From assembly GCF_022387135.1 (NCBI RefSeq), contig NZ_CP092462.1, positions 4,890,001 to 4,954,000 on the forward strand: a stretch of 64,000 bases of DNA, read 5' to 3'. The first letter of the stretch is position 1, and every line of letters begins with the position of its first letter. The position numbers and the translations under genes are program-made. This document shows positions 1 through 11,656 of this stretch, piece by piece. Source of the DNA: Comamonas sp. B21-038 (GTDB lineage: Bacteria; Pseudomonadota; Gammaproteobacteria; Burkholderiales; Burkholderiaceae_C). A model generated the notes under the pieces. That model ran no database searches and had not been told where the DNA came from. It saw nothing but the letters and a program-made list of their open reading frames with translations.

Positions 1-223
<223 letters not shown>

Positions 224-315
224 GGAAACAAAGCAATCAAGATTGAACGCCCACACTTATCGGTTGTTGGAACACAAGCCAGGCGGCTAGCTTACAAGAG
301 CTGGTTGCGTGGAAT

Positions 316-392
316 GGGTCTGTAGCTCAGCTGGTTAGAGCACTGTGTTGATAACGCAGGGGTCGTTGGTTCGAGCCCAACTAGACCCACCA
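316..392 (+). tRNA. tRNA-Ile (GAT)
   Basis: A 77-nt cloverleaf with encoded CCA. The acceptor stem GGGTCTG pairs with the 3' arm ending TAGACCC-ACCA, the anticodon loop reads TTGATAA (anticodon GAT), and the T-loop is GTTCGAGCC. It sits in the 16S-23S spacer. Confidence 0.97.
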
Positions 393-465
393 TTACGGTT
401 CCGACGGATGGCATATTGATTGGCTAAAACCAAATAGTGCACTGCGCAGGTTATAGACGATCAAA

Positions 466-541
466 GGGGGATTAGCTCAGCTGGGAGAGCACCTGCTTTG
501 CAAGCAGGGGGTCGTCGGTTCGATCCCGTCATCCTCCACCA
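466..541 (+). tRNA. tRNA-Ala (TGC)
   Basis: A 76-nt cloverleaf with encoded CCA. The acceptor GGGGGAT pairs with ATCCTCC, the anticodon loop is TTTGCAA (anticodon TGC), and the T-loop is GTTCGATCC. It is the second tRNA of the 16S-23S spacer. Confidence 0.97.
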
Positions 542-964
542 ATACTTGGTTATCAAACCAGATTCCGATAAACACTTATCAAGATTGACCTTAAGTGGTC
601 ATCAACACCAAAGCAGTTTGGCGACAGACTGTTTTGTTGTTGAGCGATATAGATCGCATAACACGGCTGTTCTTTAAAAATTCATAGAGTCGAAAATCAG
701 CGTTGCTGGTGGAAAGCAGAAATTCGTAAAGGTTTTACTGCACCGTGCCACCAGCAACAATTTGATTGCGTCAAAACGAATGAAACTTTGCGAAAGCAAT
801 TTTTATTCAGTAATGACGAATATTCTTCAAGAATGTGAATCTGGGAAACTGGGTTTACAGCAGAGATATTCACATTACGGCATAACGCGCGAGGTGAGAG
901 ACCTCGCATAAGCAGTTGCTTGGGTTCTTGGCTTGAGATCTAGCGATAGATATCAAAGTTATAG
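542..964 (+). other. 16S-23S spacer with boxA antitermination element and processing arms
   Basis: This 423-base spacer holds no gene. A boxA-like element TGTTCTTTAAAAA lies at 668-680, matching the rRNA antitermination consensus. Bases 679-691 are complementary to 3993-4005, and 952-971 are complementary to 3833-3852, so the 23S precursor is probably excised from a long RNase III-type stem. Confidence 0.75.
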
Positions 965-3832
<2,868 letters not shown>

Positions 3833-3840
<8 letters not shown>

Positions 3841-3852
3841 TATAACTTTGAT
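3833..3852 (+). repeat. 3' arm of pre-23S processing stem
   Basis: This 20-base segment is a perfect reverse complement of 952-971 just upstream of the 23S gene. Such flanking complementarity forms the double-stranded RNase III substrate that releases pre-23S rRNA. Between here and the 5S gene (3853-4070) there is a GC-rich hairpin (GGCCCCC at 3854-3860 with GGGGGCC at 3870-3876) but no gene. Confidence 0.8.
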
Positions 3853-4070
3853 CGGCCCCCCCCTTAGATGGGGGCCCAAGCAAAGAAACACTGCAACTGC
3901 AGTTATGCCAAAGACTTGAAGTGAGAAAAAGATGGGCACGAAAGTGTTACAATCTCATCCTTCAGGTCGGCGCAATCAAATTACGCTGATAAGACTCTAT
4001 GAATTCGCTTCGAAAGCAGCAACGCCCTGATCGACCGATCAGCGCCAAGCAGCCAAGAAGCAAAAAGTTA

Positions 4071-4185
4071 TGCCTGATGACCATAGCAAGTTGGTACCAC
4101 TCCTTCCCATCCCGAACAGGACAGTGAAACGACTTCGCGCCGATGATAGTGCGGATTCCCGTGTGAAAGTAGGTCATCGTCAGGC
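4071..4185 (+). rRNA. rrf: 5S ribosomal RNA
   Basis: About 115 nt. The terminal stem TGCCTGATGA pairs with TCATCGTCAGGC, and the conserved loop TCCCATCCCGAACAGG is present. It follows 23S and is the last RNA of the operon. Confidence 0.95.
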
Positions 4186-4200
4186 TTTTATACTGATCAA

Positions 4201-4237
4201 CCCCTCTGCTCTTCCCGAGTAGAGGGGTTTTTCTTTT
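4201..4237 (+). terminator. rRNA operon intrinsic terminator
   Basis: An 11-bp stem (4201-4211 with 4217-4227, one G-T pair) with loop TTCCC is followed by a T-rich tract at 4228-4237. It lies 15 bases after the 5S gene. Confidence 0.9.
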
Positions 4238-4314
4238 GTCCGGCGCCTGGTGGTGCCAAGCGGTGCATGCCGCATAATGGTCCATCCAGAACAACAAGCG
4301 CATGCAGGGGGACC

Positions 4315-4710
4315 ATGACACCGACTTATTCCATCGGGCAGCTGGCAGCAGAATTTGATCTGACGACCCGGGCCATCCGCTTTTATGAGGACATGGGCCT
4401 GTTGCACCCTGAGCGCACCGGCGCCGGCGGCAAGCAGCGCGTGTATTCGGCCAAGGAGCGCACGCGCCTGCGGCTGACCTTGCGGGCCAAGCGCCTGGGG
4501 CTGACCCTGCAGGAAGCCAAGGAAATCATCGACCTTTACGAGTCGCCGCGCGACACCGGTGTGCAGCTGAGCCGCTTTATCGAGGTGCTGACGGCGCACC
4601 GCCAGCGCCTGCAGACCCAGTTGGCAGATTTGCAGGCCAACTTGGCAGAAATTGATGAGCATATGCAGGAAGCCCATGTTTTGCTCGCAAAGCAGCCGTC
4701 AAAAAAATAA
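4315..4710 (+). CDS. liuR: MerR-family regulator of leucine/isovalerate catabolism, LiuR-like
   Basis: A 131-residue DNA-binding regulator. The N-terminus carries a MerR winged-helix (YSIGQLAAEFDLTTRAIRFY), followed by a dimerisation helix ending in LQANLAEIDEHMQEA. It lacks the cysteines of metal-sensing MerR proteins, as expected for the LiuR acyl-CoA catabolism branch. The start was chosen because ATG 4315 is preceded by AGGGGG and begins right at the HTH. It stands directly upstream of isovaleryl-CoA dehydrogenase, the classic LiuR target, with a LiuR-like palindrome between them. The family is clear; the LiuR assignment rests on context. Confidence 0.88.
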   Translation: MTPTYSIGQLAAEFDLTTRAIRFYEDMGLLHPERTGAGGKQRVYSAKERTRLRLTLRAKRLGLTLQEAKEIIDLYESPRDTGVQLSRFIEVLTAHRQRLQTQLADLQANLAEIDEHMQEAHVLLAKQPSKK

Positions 4711-4717
4711 TATATAG

Positions 4718-4733
4718 TTGACGTGAACGTAAA
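4718..4733 (+). promoter_or_regulatory. Candidate LiuR operator
   Basis: TTGACGT-GA-ACGTAAA is a near-perfect inverted repeat (one mismatch) in the gap between liuR and the isovaleryl-CoA dehydrogenase gene. It resembles the ACGT-containing palindromes known for LiuR in proteobacteria. The left half could also serve as a -35 element (TTGACG). Function is inferred. Confidence 0.55.
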
Positions 4734-4807
4734 CGTAATGATGCCGTTCCACCGCCTTCGCCGGTGGCCGCGGCATCTGGTGCGCCATATAGATAGGAGA
4801 CAAGACC

Positions 4808-5989
4808 ATGTCCGGATTGCCAGGCCTGAATTTCCAGTTGGGTGAGGATATCGACGCTTTGCGTGATGCCGTGCGCGAGTTTGCGCAGGCTGAAATCGCG
4901 CCGCGTGCCGCCGAGATTGACCGCAACGACCAGTTCCCGATGGACCTGTGGCGCAAGTTTGGTGACCTGGGCGTGCTGGGCATCACGGTATCCGAACAGT
5001 ATGGCGGCGCCGACATGGGCTACCTGGCGCATATGGTGGCGATGGAGGAGATCTCCCGTGCCAGCGCGTCGGTAGGCCTGTCCTACGGTGCGCACAGCAA
5101 CCTCTGCGTGAACCAGATCAACCGCAACGGCAATGAAGCCCAGAAGGCCAAGTACCTGCCCAAGCTGATCAGCGGTGAGCATGTGGGCGCGCTGGCGATG
5201 AGCGAGCCGGGTGCCGGCTCCGACGTCATCAGCATGAAGCTCAAGGCCGAGGACAAGGGCGGCTACTACCTGCTCAACGGCAACAAGATGTGGATCACCA
5301 ATGGCCCGGATGCCGACACCCTGGTGGTGTACGCTAAGACCGAGCCGGAGATGGGCGCACGGGGTGTCACCGCCTTTCTGATCGAGAAGGGAATGCCCGG
5401 TTTTTCGATTGCACAAAAGCTGGACAAGCTGGGTATGCGCGGCAGCCATACCGGCGAGCTGGTGTTCCAGAACGTCGAAGTGCCTGCGGAGAATGTGCTG
5501 GGCCAGGTCAATGGCGGCGCCAAGGTGCTGATGAGCGGCCTGGACTATGAACGCGCCGTGCTGACCGGCGGTCCGTTGGGCATCATGCAGTCGGTGATGG
5601 ACAACGTCGTGCCCTACATCCATGACCGCAAGCAGTTTGGCCAAAGCATCGGTGAGTTCCAGCTCATCCAGGGCAAGGTGGCCGATATGTACACCGTGCT
5701 GCAAGCTGGCCGCTCTTTTGCCTATACGGTCGCTAAAAACCTCGATCTGCTCGGAACCGACCATGTGCGCCAGGTACGCAAGGACTGCGCCAGCGTCATT
5801 CTCTGGTGCGCCGAGAAGGCCACCTGGATGGCCGGCGAAGGCGTGCAAATCTATGGCGGCAATGGGTATATCAACGAGTATCCGCTCGGCCGCCTGTGGA
5901 GAGATGCGAAACTCTATGAAATTGGCGCCGGCACCAGCGAGATTCGCCGCATGTTGATTGGGCGTGAGCTGTTCGCAGAAACCTGCTGA
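4808..5989 (+). CDS. liuA: Isovaleryl-CoA dehydrogenase
   Basis: A 393-residue FAD enzyme that oxidises isovaleryl-CoA to 3-methylcrotonyl-CoA in leucine breakdown and passes electrons to ETF. It has the acyl-CoA dehydrogenase three-domain layout: helical N-domain, beta-domain with signature [13 protein letters not shown] (about 128-140), and helical C-domain ending [19 protein letters not shown]. The catalytic glutamate of the isovaleryl type is at about residue 248 ([10 protein letters not shown]), not at the usual C-terminal position, which separates it from short/medium-chain dehydrogenases. AGGAG precedes the ATG. It is followed by carbonic anhydrase and thiolase genes. Confidence 0.95.
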   Translation: MSGLPGLNFQLGEDIDALRDAVREFAQAEIAPRAAEIDRNDQFPMDLWRKFGDLGVLGITVSEQYGGADMGYLAHMVAMEEISRASASVGLSYGAHSNLCVNQINRNGNEAQKAKYLPKLISGEHVGALAMSEPGAGSDVISMKLKAEDKGGYYLLNGNKMWITNGPDADTLVVYAKTEPEMGARGVTAFLIEKGMPGFSIAQKLDKLGMRGSHTGELVFQNVEVPAENVLGQVNGGAKVLMSGLDYERAVLTGGPLGIMQSVMDNVVPYIHDRKQFGQSIGEFQLIQGKVADMYTVLQAGRSFAYTVAKNLDLLGTDHVRQVRKDCASVILWCAEKATWMAGEGVQIYGGNGYINEYPLGRLWRDAKLYEIGAGTSEIRRMLIGRELFAETC

Positions 5990-6038
5990 CCGGCTGCGCT
6001 GCGCCATCCTGATACCCACACAACAAAAGGATAGCCTT

Positions 6039-6701
6039 ATGAGTACAACCTCCATCAAAGACCTGTTTGACCACAACCGTTTGTGGGCAGAGCAGATGGA
6101 GCGTGACCGCCCCGGGTTCTTCACGGGCCTGATGTCGCAGCAGCACCCCAAGTACATGTGGATCGGTTGTTCGGACAGCCGTGTGCCCGCCAACCAGATC
6201 ACCGGTCTGGAGCCAGGTGAGGTGTTCGTGCACCGCAATGTGGCCAATGTGGTGGTGCCCAGCGATCTGAACTGTTTGTCCACCATCCAGTATTCGGTGG
6301 ACCAGCTCAAGATCCAGGACCTGATGGTCGTGGGCCACTACGGCTGCGGCGGCGTGCTTGCGGCGCTCGAAGGCCTGCGCCTGGGCCTGGTCGACAACTG
6401 GACCCGCCACGTGCGCGATGTGCGCGACAAGCACCTGGCACTGCTGCAAAGCCTGTCGCCCCAGCACCGCCATGATGCGCTGTGCGAGCTCAATGCCATC
6501 GAGCAGGTGGTGAATGTGGCGCAGAGCACCATCTTGCAGGACGCCTGGACGCGCGGCCAGAAGGTGACCTTGCACGGATGGTGCTACAGCCTCAAGAACG
6601 GCCTGATCACCGACCTGGAGATGACCGTTCCAGGCATTGGCGGGCTGTCCGAAGTCCACCAACGCGCCGTGGCCCTGGTGGCCGAGCGCAAGCGCGATTA
6701 A
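6039..6701 (+). CDS. can: Beta-class carbonic anhydrase
   Basis: A 220-residue zinc enzyme interconverting CO2 and bicarbonate. The zinc ligands and catalytic pair of the beta class are visible: C44-S-D46-S-R48, H100 and C103 (GHYGCGG). The start at 6039 has AAAGGA upstream; the frame is open further upstream but without a fitting start. Its place between isovaleryl-CoA dehydrogenase and a thiolase suggests it supplies bicarbonate to the biotin-dependent methylcrotonyl-CoA carboxylase step of leucine degradation. That link is inference; the carboxylase genes are not in the window. Confidence 0.95.
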   Translation: MSTTSIKDLFDHNRLWAEQMERDRPGFFTGLMSQQHPKYMWIGCSDSRVPANQITGLEPGEVFVHRNVANVVVPSDLNCLSTIQYSVDQLKIQDLMVVGHYGCGGVLAALEGLRLGLVDNWTRHVRDVRDKHLALLQSLSPQHRHDALCELNAIEQVVNVAQSTILQDAWTRGQKVTLHGWCYSLKNGLITDLEMTVPGIGGLSEVHQRAVALVAERKRD

Positions 6702-6802
6702 ACCCGCCAGGCATCCCTGCGTCCAGGGCTGCCTTTTTTGCAGCGCGAGCGGTCCCTGAGAGGCCTGCCGCACAAGACCCGAATTCAATCAGGAGACACC
6801 AG

Positions 6803-7984
6803 ATGCATGATCCCGTCGTTATCGTTGGCGCAGCCCGTACCCCCATGGGTGCGTTCATGGGCGATTTTGCCGAGCTCTCGGCCAATGACCTGGGCGGCGC
6901 GGCCATCAAGGCAGCGGTGGAGCGCGCGGGTGTCGCCCCTGAAAAAGTGGAAGAGGTGCTGTTCGGCAACTGCCTGATGGCTGGCCAGGGCCAGGCCCCG
7001 GCGCGCCAGGCGCTGTTCAAGGGTGGTCTGCCCAAGAGCACCGGCGCTGTGACCCTGTCGAAGATGTGCGGCGCCGGCATGGAGGCCACCATCCTGGCCC
7101 ATGACCAGCTGGTGGCCGGCAGCCGCGATGTGATGGTCGCCGGCGGCATGGAAAGCATGACCAACGCCCCCTACCTGCTCAAAAAGGGCCGTGGCGGCTA
7201 CCGCATGGGCCATGACAAGGTTTTCGACCACATGATGCTCGATGGCCTGGAAGACGCCTATGAGCCCGGCCGCTCGATGGGCACCTTTGGCGAGGACTGT
7301 GCCGCTAAGTATCAGTTTAGCCGCGAGCAGCAGGACCAGTTCGCCATTGCCAGCGTGCAGCGCGCGCAGGCGGCGACCGCGTCCGGCGCTTTCAAGGCAG
7401 AGATCACGCCGGTCACTGTGTCCACCCGCAAGGGCGAGGTCACCGTGAGCGAGGACGAAGGCCCCGGCAAGGCGCGCCTGGATAAGATCGCCGCCCTCAA
7501 GCCCGCGTTCAAGAAGGATGGCACGATCACGGCGGCGTCCAGCTCCAGCATCAATGATGGCGCAGCCGCTCTGGTGCTGATGCGCGAATCCACCGCCAAG
7601 GAGCTGGGCTGCAAGCCGCTGGCCAAGATCGTGGCCCATGCCAGCTACGCGCAAGAGCCCGAGTGGTTCACCACCGCACCGATCGGCGCGACCGAGAAGG
7701 CCCTGAAAAAGGCCGGCTGGAAGGTCGAGGATGTGGACCTCTGGGAAATCAATGAGGCCTTTGCTGTGGTGCCGATGGCGCTGATGGCCGACATGAAGGT
7801 CTCGCACGACATCGTCAACGTCAACGGCGGCGCCTGCGCGCTGGGCCACCCCATTGGTGCCAGCGGTGCGCGCATTCTGGTGACCCTGCTGCATGCGCTG
7901 CAGGCCCGTGGCAAGCGCCGTGGCCTGGCTACGCTGTGCATTGGCGGAGGTGAGGCCACTGCGATGGCGATTGAAATCATGTAG
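6803..7984 (+). CDS. atoB: Acetyl-CoA acetyltransferase (thiolase)
   Basis: A 393-residue thiolase that cleaves acetoacetyl-CoA to two acetyl-CoA or catalyses the reverse. The nucleophilic cysteine is C89 (SKMCGAGM). The C-terminal motifs NEAFAVV, GGACALGHPIGASG (H349) and CIGGGEA (C379) are all intact. The start has AGGAG (6791-6795) at good spacing. In a leucine-degradation context it would process the acetoacetate end product. A role in polyhydroxybutyrate synthesis cannot be excluded, but no phaB or phaC is nearby. Confidence 0.93.
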   Translation: MHDPVVIVGAARTPMGAFMGDFAELSANDLGGAAIKAAVERAGVAPEKVEEVLFGNCLMAGQGQAPARQALFKGGLPKSTGAVTLSKMCGAGMEATILAHDQLVAGSRDVMVAGGMESMTNAPYLLKKGRGGYRMGHDKVFDHMMLDGLEDAYEPGRSMGTFGEDCAAKYQFSREQQDQFAIASVQRAQAATASGAFKAEITPVTVSTRKGEVTVSEDEGPGKARLDKIAALKPAFKKDGTITAASSSSINDGAAALVLMRESTAKELGCKPLAKIVAHASYAQEPEWFTTAPIGATEKALKKAGWKVEDVDLWEINEAFAVVPMALMADMKVSHDIVNVNGGACALGHPIGASGARILVTLLHALQARGKRRGLATLCIGGGEATAMAIEIM

Positions 7985-8011
7985 TCTAGTCATCCTGACA
8001 GAGGAGAAACT

Positions 8012-9112
8012 ATGACGAACCAATCGGTGGGCCCCGGCCCGGGGCAGCTGCAGGCAAAGGATATCGAGTCCTTCTGGCAGGAATTGGTCTACCAGGAGCG
8101 CCACTTGGCGCTGTTGCCCAACCAGGCCTTTGTGGTGCAGGCCAACGAGATGCTGGCCCGCATCGCCCCCGATTTGGCGCTGGAGCTGGAGCGCTCGGAA
8201 GGCAGCCTGTTTTCGCGCCTGGTGTTCAGCGCCCATGGCAATGTCGACCAGTTCGAGAACCTGATGGCGCTGGTGCGTGCGGCGCCCAGCCTGCCGGGCT
8301 ACAAGGTGCAGGCCTTCCGCAACCGCAGCCCCATCAACGATTTCAGCATGGCGATGGAGGGCCTGGAGCTCTCCTGCTCGGACGTGCTGGTGGCCCACTA
8401 CGATGCCGGCGGCATCGTTGGCCTGGAGCTGGGCTTTGAGAAGATCATCGCCCCCGAGCAGCGCGAACTGGCCCAGCACATGGCCTTCATCATGCTCGAC
8501 CATGTCCTGGGCGAATGGGACTTTGCGGTGCGGGTCGGCCCGGTCGATGTGGTCGATGCCTTCGCGCCCGAGGTCGCTGGCGTGGGCCCGCTGTCGGCCT
8601 TCCCTGCCGTGTTCGATGCGTTTTTGCGCGACAGCCTGGGGCGCAGCTACCGCTTCCCCCCGGCCGACGATGACCGCTGGAAAATGCTGGAGGCACGCCG
8701 CCGCGATGCCCCCGCCGATGCCGTGCCCGATCTGCTGGGCCTGCGCCTGTCGGCCAATGCCGTGGCCACGCGCGCCGATCTGCCTTACTGCCTGCAATGG
8801 ACCTTAACGTTTGAAGACGGCGAGACCCTGGACCAGGCACGTGATGCGCAGGAAGGCTTGCAGGCGGCGCTGGAGCGCATGGAAAACGGCATTCTGGCTT
8901 ATACCCGTATCGAAGGCATGCGCGAGCGCACTGCCTGCTACTACGTCGATGACGCGGCAGCCGCCCGCCAAAGCCTGCAGCAGCAGGCGGTGGCCCTGCC
9001 CGGGCGCGTCGACGTGTCTTTCGATCCCTCCTGGGATGCGTATCTGGCCGTCTATGCAGCCGCAGGCGCTGCGGCGGCCGATGCAGAACATGACGATCCG
9101 GAGGCTGCATGA
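8012..9112 (+). CDS. Uncharacterised protein with DUF695-like C-terminal domain
   Basis: A 366-residue soluble protein with no signal peptide. The N-terminal part (about 15-150) contains FWQELVYQERHLALLPNQ and a conserved-looking IVGLELGFEKII segment. The C-terminal third (about 250-350), with QWTLTFEDGETLDQARDAQ and RTACYYVDDA, resembles DUF695 proteins. AGGAG precedes the ATG. It overlaps the next gene by 4 bases (ATGA), so the two are probably translated together. Function is unknown; the operon position after a thiolase gives no clear clue. Confidence 0.75.
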   Translation: MTNQSVGPGPGQLQAKDIESFWQELVYQERHLALLPNQAFVVQANEMLARIAPDLALELERSEGSLFSRLVFSAHGNVDQFENLMALVRAAPSLPGYKVQAFRNRSPINDFSMAMEGLELSCSDVLVAHYDAGGIVGLELGFEKIIAPEQRELAQHMAFIMLDHVLGEWDFAVRVGPVDVVDAFAPEVAGVGPLSAFPAVFDAFLRDSLGRSYRFPPADDDRWKMLEARRRDAPADAVPDLLGLRLSANAVATRADLPYCLQWTLTFEDGETLDQARDAQEGLQAALERMENGILAYTRIEGMRERTACYYVDDAAAARQSLQQQAVALPGRVDVSFDPSWDAYLAVYAAAGAAAADAEHDDPEAA

Positions 9113-9732
9113 TCGAATCTACCGAGCAACTGCGCGCGCTGTACGCCCAGCCCGCCGAGCGTGCGCTGGCCAAGCAGCTGGACCACCTCGATGTGCATTG
9201 CCAGCGCTTTATTGCGTTGTCGCCGCTGTGCGTGGTGGCCACGGCCGGGCAGGCGGCCGAGATGCTCGATGCCTCGCCCCGGGGCGGCCCGCCCGGCTTT
9301 GTCAAATGCCAGGGCGCGCAGCACCTGCTGCTGCCCGATGCCGGGGGCAACAACCGGCTCGATTCGCTCAGCAACCTGCTGACTGATGCCCGTATCGCGC
9401 TGCTTTTCCTGCTGCCTGGCGTGGACGAGACCTTGCGCGTCAACGGCACCGCAAAGCTGCGCGATGAGGCCCGCTTCATCGATGTGTTCGATGGCGAACG
9501 CCAACGGCCCAAGCTGGTGATCGAGATCGAGGTGCGCGAAGCCTATCTGCACTGCGCCAAGGCCTTGATGCGCTCGCGTCTGTGGCAGGCTGAGGCACAG
9601 ATCGCGCGCAGCACCCTGCCCACGCTCAACCAGATGATCCATGACCAGATGGGCTCAAGCGCGGCACCCGAGCCTCAGGCGGACATGGTGGCGCGCTACC
9701 AGCAGCAAATCCTGCAAGAGCAGGGACAGTGA
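9109..9732 (+). CDS. Pyridoxamine 5'-phosphate oxidase-like flavoprotein
   Basis: A 207-residue protein of the split-barrel FMN-binding fold (MSMEG_1061-type). Visible features are LCVVATAGQAAEMLDASPRG, the family segment PDAGGNNRLDSLSNL, and IALLFLLPGVDETLRVNG, in the order typical of this subfamily. Members are thought to be FMN- or F420-dependent oxidoreductases; the substrate here is unknown. It overlaps the DUF695-like gene by 4 bases at its start and is followed by an SDR gene. Confidence 0.8.
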   Translation: MIESTEQLRALYAQPAERALAKQLDHLDVHCQRFIALSPLCVVATAGQAAEMLDASPRGGPPGFVKCQGAQHLLLPDAGGNNRLDSLSNLLTDARIALLFLLPGVDETLRVNGTAKLRDEARFIDVFDGERQRPKLVIEIEVREAYLHCAKALMRSRLWQAEAQIARSTLPTLNQMIHDQMGSSAAPEPQADMVARYQQQILQEQGQ

Positions 9733-9758
9733 CGACAACCGCCGAGGAGGGCGTAGGA

Positions 9759-10427
9759 ATGGCTGTGATTTTGGTGATCGGCGCCTCGCGCGGCATTGGC
9801 CTGGAGCTGGTGCGGGAATATGCGCAGGCAGGCTGGACGGTGCTGGCCACGGTGCGTGATGCCGAGGCGCAGGCGCGGCTGCAGGCGCTGGGCGCGCGGG
9901 CTTTTCTGGTTGATGTGCTCAAACCGGAGAGCGTGACGGCACTGGCCACGGCATTGGCGGGCCAGCAGATCGACTTGGCGATGTATGTGGCCGGTGTGAT
10001 CCGCCGGCCCAATGCCCGCACGGTGCCGACCCAGGCCGATTTTGATGCGGTGATGCACACCAATGTGCTGGGCGCCATGCAGCTGCTGCCGCAGATCGGC
10101 CCGATAGTCGAGGCCAGCGGCGGCGTGTTTGCCTTTATCTCGTCGTCGATGTCGCAGATCGAAGGCGTGGATGACAGCTATTCCTGGCTGTACAGGGTCA
10201 GCAAGACAGCGCTGAACATGGCGGTGGCCTCCGCCCAGCATGACTACCCCGGCGCGCGCCTGATCACCTTGGACCCGGGCTGGGTGCAGACCGACATGGG
10301 CGGGGATGAAGCGCCGCTGACCGTGCAGCAAAGCGTGAGCGGCATGCGCCAGACCCTGGCCTCGGTCAGCGATGCGGACAAGGGGCGCCTGCTGCACCAC
10401 GATGGCCGCCGCGCCAAGCACTGGTAA
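9759..10427 (+). CDS. Short-chain dehydrogenase/reductase
   Basis: A 222-residue Rossmann-fold oxidoreductase. The nucleotide-binding motif GASRGIG is at about residues 7-13, the catalytic serine is in FISSSMSQ, and Y-x3-K is LYRVSK. The start was placed at ATG 9759 because AGGAGG lies 8 bases upstream and the Rossmann strand then begins at once; a GTG 30 bases earlier overlaps the previous gene. Closest in type to C-factor/sniffer-like SDRs. Substrate unknown; it probably shares the acyl-CoA catabolic operon. Confidence 0.85.
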   Translation: MAVILVIGASRGIGLELVREYAQAGWTVLATVRDAEAQARLQALGARAFLVDVLKPESVTALATALAGQQIDLAMYVAGVIRRPNARTVPTQADFDAVMHTNVLGAMQLLPQIGPIVEASGGVFAFISSSMSQIEGVDDSYSWLYRVSKTALNMAVASAQHDYPGARLITLDPGWVQTDMGGDEAPLTVQQSVSGMRQTLASVSDADKGRLLHHDGRRAKHW

Positions 10428-10474
10428 GCCCGCCAAGCAGACAGCGACAGAACGAGAAAATCCGGAGACAACCG

Positions 10475-11605
10475 ATGCTTTTGAACGACGACCAGACGAT
10501 GATCCGCGATGCGGTGCGTGAATTTGCCCAGGCCGAGCTGTGGCCGCACGCCGCGCAGTGGGACCGCGACCATGTGTTCCCCAAGGCAGCCCACCAGGGC
10601 CTGGCCCAGCTGGGTGCCTACGGCATCTGCGTGCCCGATGCGCTCGGTGGCGCAGGGCTGGATTACATCAGCCTGGCCTTGGTGCTGGAAGAAATTGCCG
10701 CTGGCGACGGCGGCACCAGCACCGCCATCAGCGTGACCAACTGCCCCGTCAATGCCATCCTGATGCGCTACGGCAGCGATGCGCAGAAAAAGCAATGGCT
10801 GGCACCATTGGCAAAGGGCGAGATGCTGGGCGCCTTCTGCCTGACCGAGCCCCATGTCGGCTCGGACGCCAGCGCGCTGCGCACCACCGCCACCAAACAG
10901 GGCGATGCCTATGTGATCAATGGCGTCAAGCAGTTCATCACCAGCGGCAAGAACGGCCAGATGGCGATCGTGATTGCGGTGACCGACAAGGGCGCCGGCA
11001 AAAAGGGCATGAGCGCCTTTATCGTGCCCACCGACAACCCGGGCTACCAGGTGGCGCGGCTGGAGGACAAGCTTGGCCAGCACAGCAGCGATACCGCGCA
11101 GATCAATTTTGAGAACTGCGTGGTGCCGGCTGAGAACCTGATCGGTGCCGAAGGCGAGGGCTACAAGATTGCGCTGGGCGCGCTCGAAGGCGGGCGCATC
11201 GGCATTGCTGCGCAGAGCGTGGGCATGGCCCGCAGCGCCTTTGATGTGGCCGTGCAGTACGCCAAGGAGCGCGAGAGTTTTGGCACGCCCATCATCAACC
11301 ACCAGGCCGTCGGCTTTCGCCTGGCCGAATGCGCCACGCAGATCGAGGCCGCCCGCCAGCTGATCTGGCATGCTGCCAGCCTGCGCGATGCCGGCCAGCC
11401 GTGCCTGAAGGAAGCGGCCATGGCCAAGCTGTTTGCCAGCGAGATGGCCGAGCGCGTCTGCAGCGCCGCCATCCAGACCCTGGGCGGCTATGGCGTCGTC
11501 AATGATTTTCCGGTGGAGCGCATCTACCGCGATGTGCGGGTCTGCCAGATCTACGAAGGCACCAGCGATGTGCAGAAGATCCTGATCACCCGCGCGCTGG
11601 CTTGA
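10475..11605 (+). CDS. Acyl-CoA dehydrogenase (short/branched-chain type)
   Basis: A 376-residue FAD-dependent dehydrogenase. It has FCLTEPHVGSDAS in the beta-domain and the C-terminal catalytic glutamate in QIYEGTSDVQK, the position used by short- and medium-chain enzymes. This differs from the isovaleryl type encoded at 4808. GGAG precedes the ATG. Located at the end of the leucine/acyl-CoA block before a strong terminator, it may act on a butyryl- or isobutyryl-CoA-like substrate; the exact chain preference cannot be read from sequence. Confidence 0.9.
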   Translation: MLLNDDQTMIRDAVREFAQAELWPHAAQWDRDHVFPKAAHQGLAQLGAYGICVPDALGGAGLDYISLALVLEEIAAGDGGTSTAISVTNCPVNAILMRYGSDAQKKQWLAPLAKGEMLGAFCLTEPHVGSDASALRTTATKQGDAYVINGVKQFITSGKNGQMAIVIAVTDKGAGKKGMSAFIVPTDNPGYQVARLEDKLGQHSSDTAQINFENCVVPAENLIGAEGEGYKIALGALEGGRIGIAAQSVGMARSAFDVAVQYAKERESFGTPIINHQAVGFRLAECATQIEAARQLIWHAASLRDAGQPCLKEAAMAKLFASEMAERVCSAAIQTLGGYGVVNDFPVERIYRDVRVCQIYEGTSDVQKILITRALA

Positions 11606-11627
11606 GGGCCTTTGCAGGATCGTGAAA

Positions 11628-11654
11628 AACAAACCCGGCGCTGCCGGGTTTGTT
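11628..11654. terminator. Bidirectional intrinsic terminator
   Basis: A 12-bp perfect stem (AACAAACCCGGC with its complement, loop GCT). It lies between the acyl-CoA dehydrogenase and the convergent amidotransferase gene, and the A/T-rich stem ends would give U-rich tails in both directions. Confidence 0.8.
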
Positions 11655-11656
11655 GT

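Noticed and set aside
6785-8797. Reverse-strand open frame of 670 codons across the thiolase and DUF695-like genes
   Set aside because: It spans two convincing plus-strand genes and their intergenic gap and has no recognisable motif.
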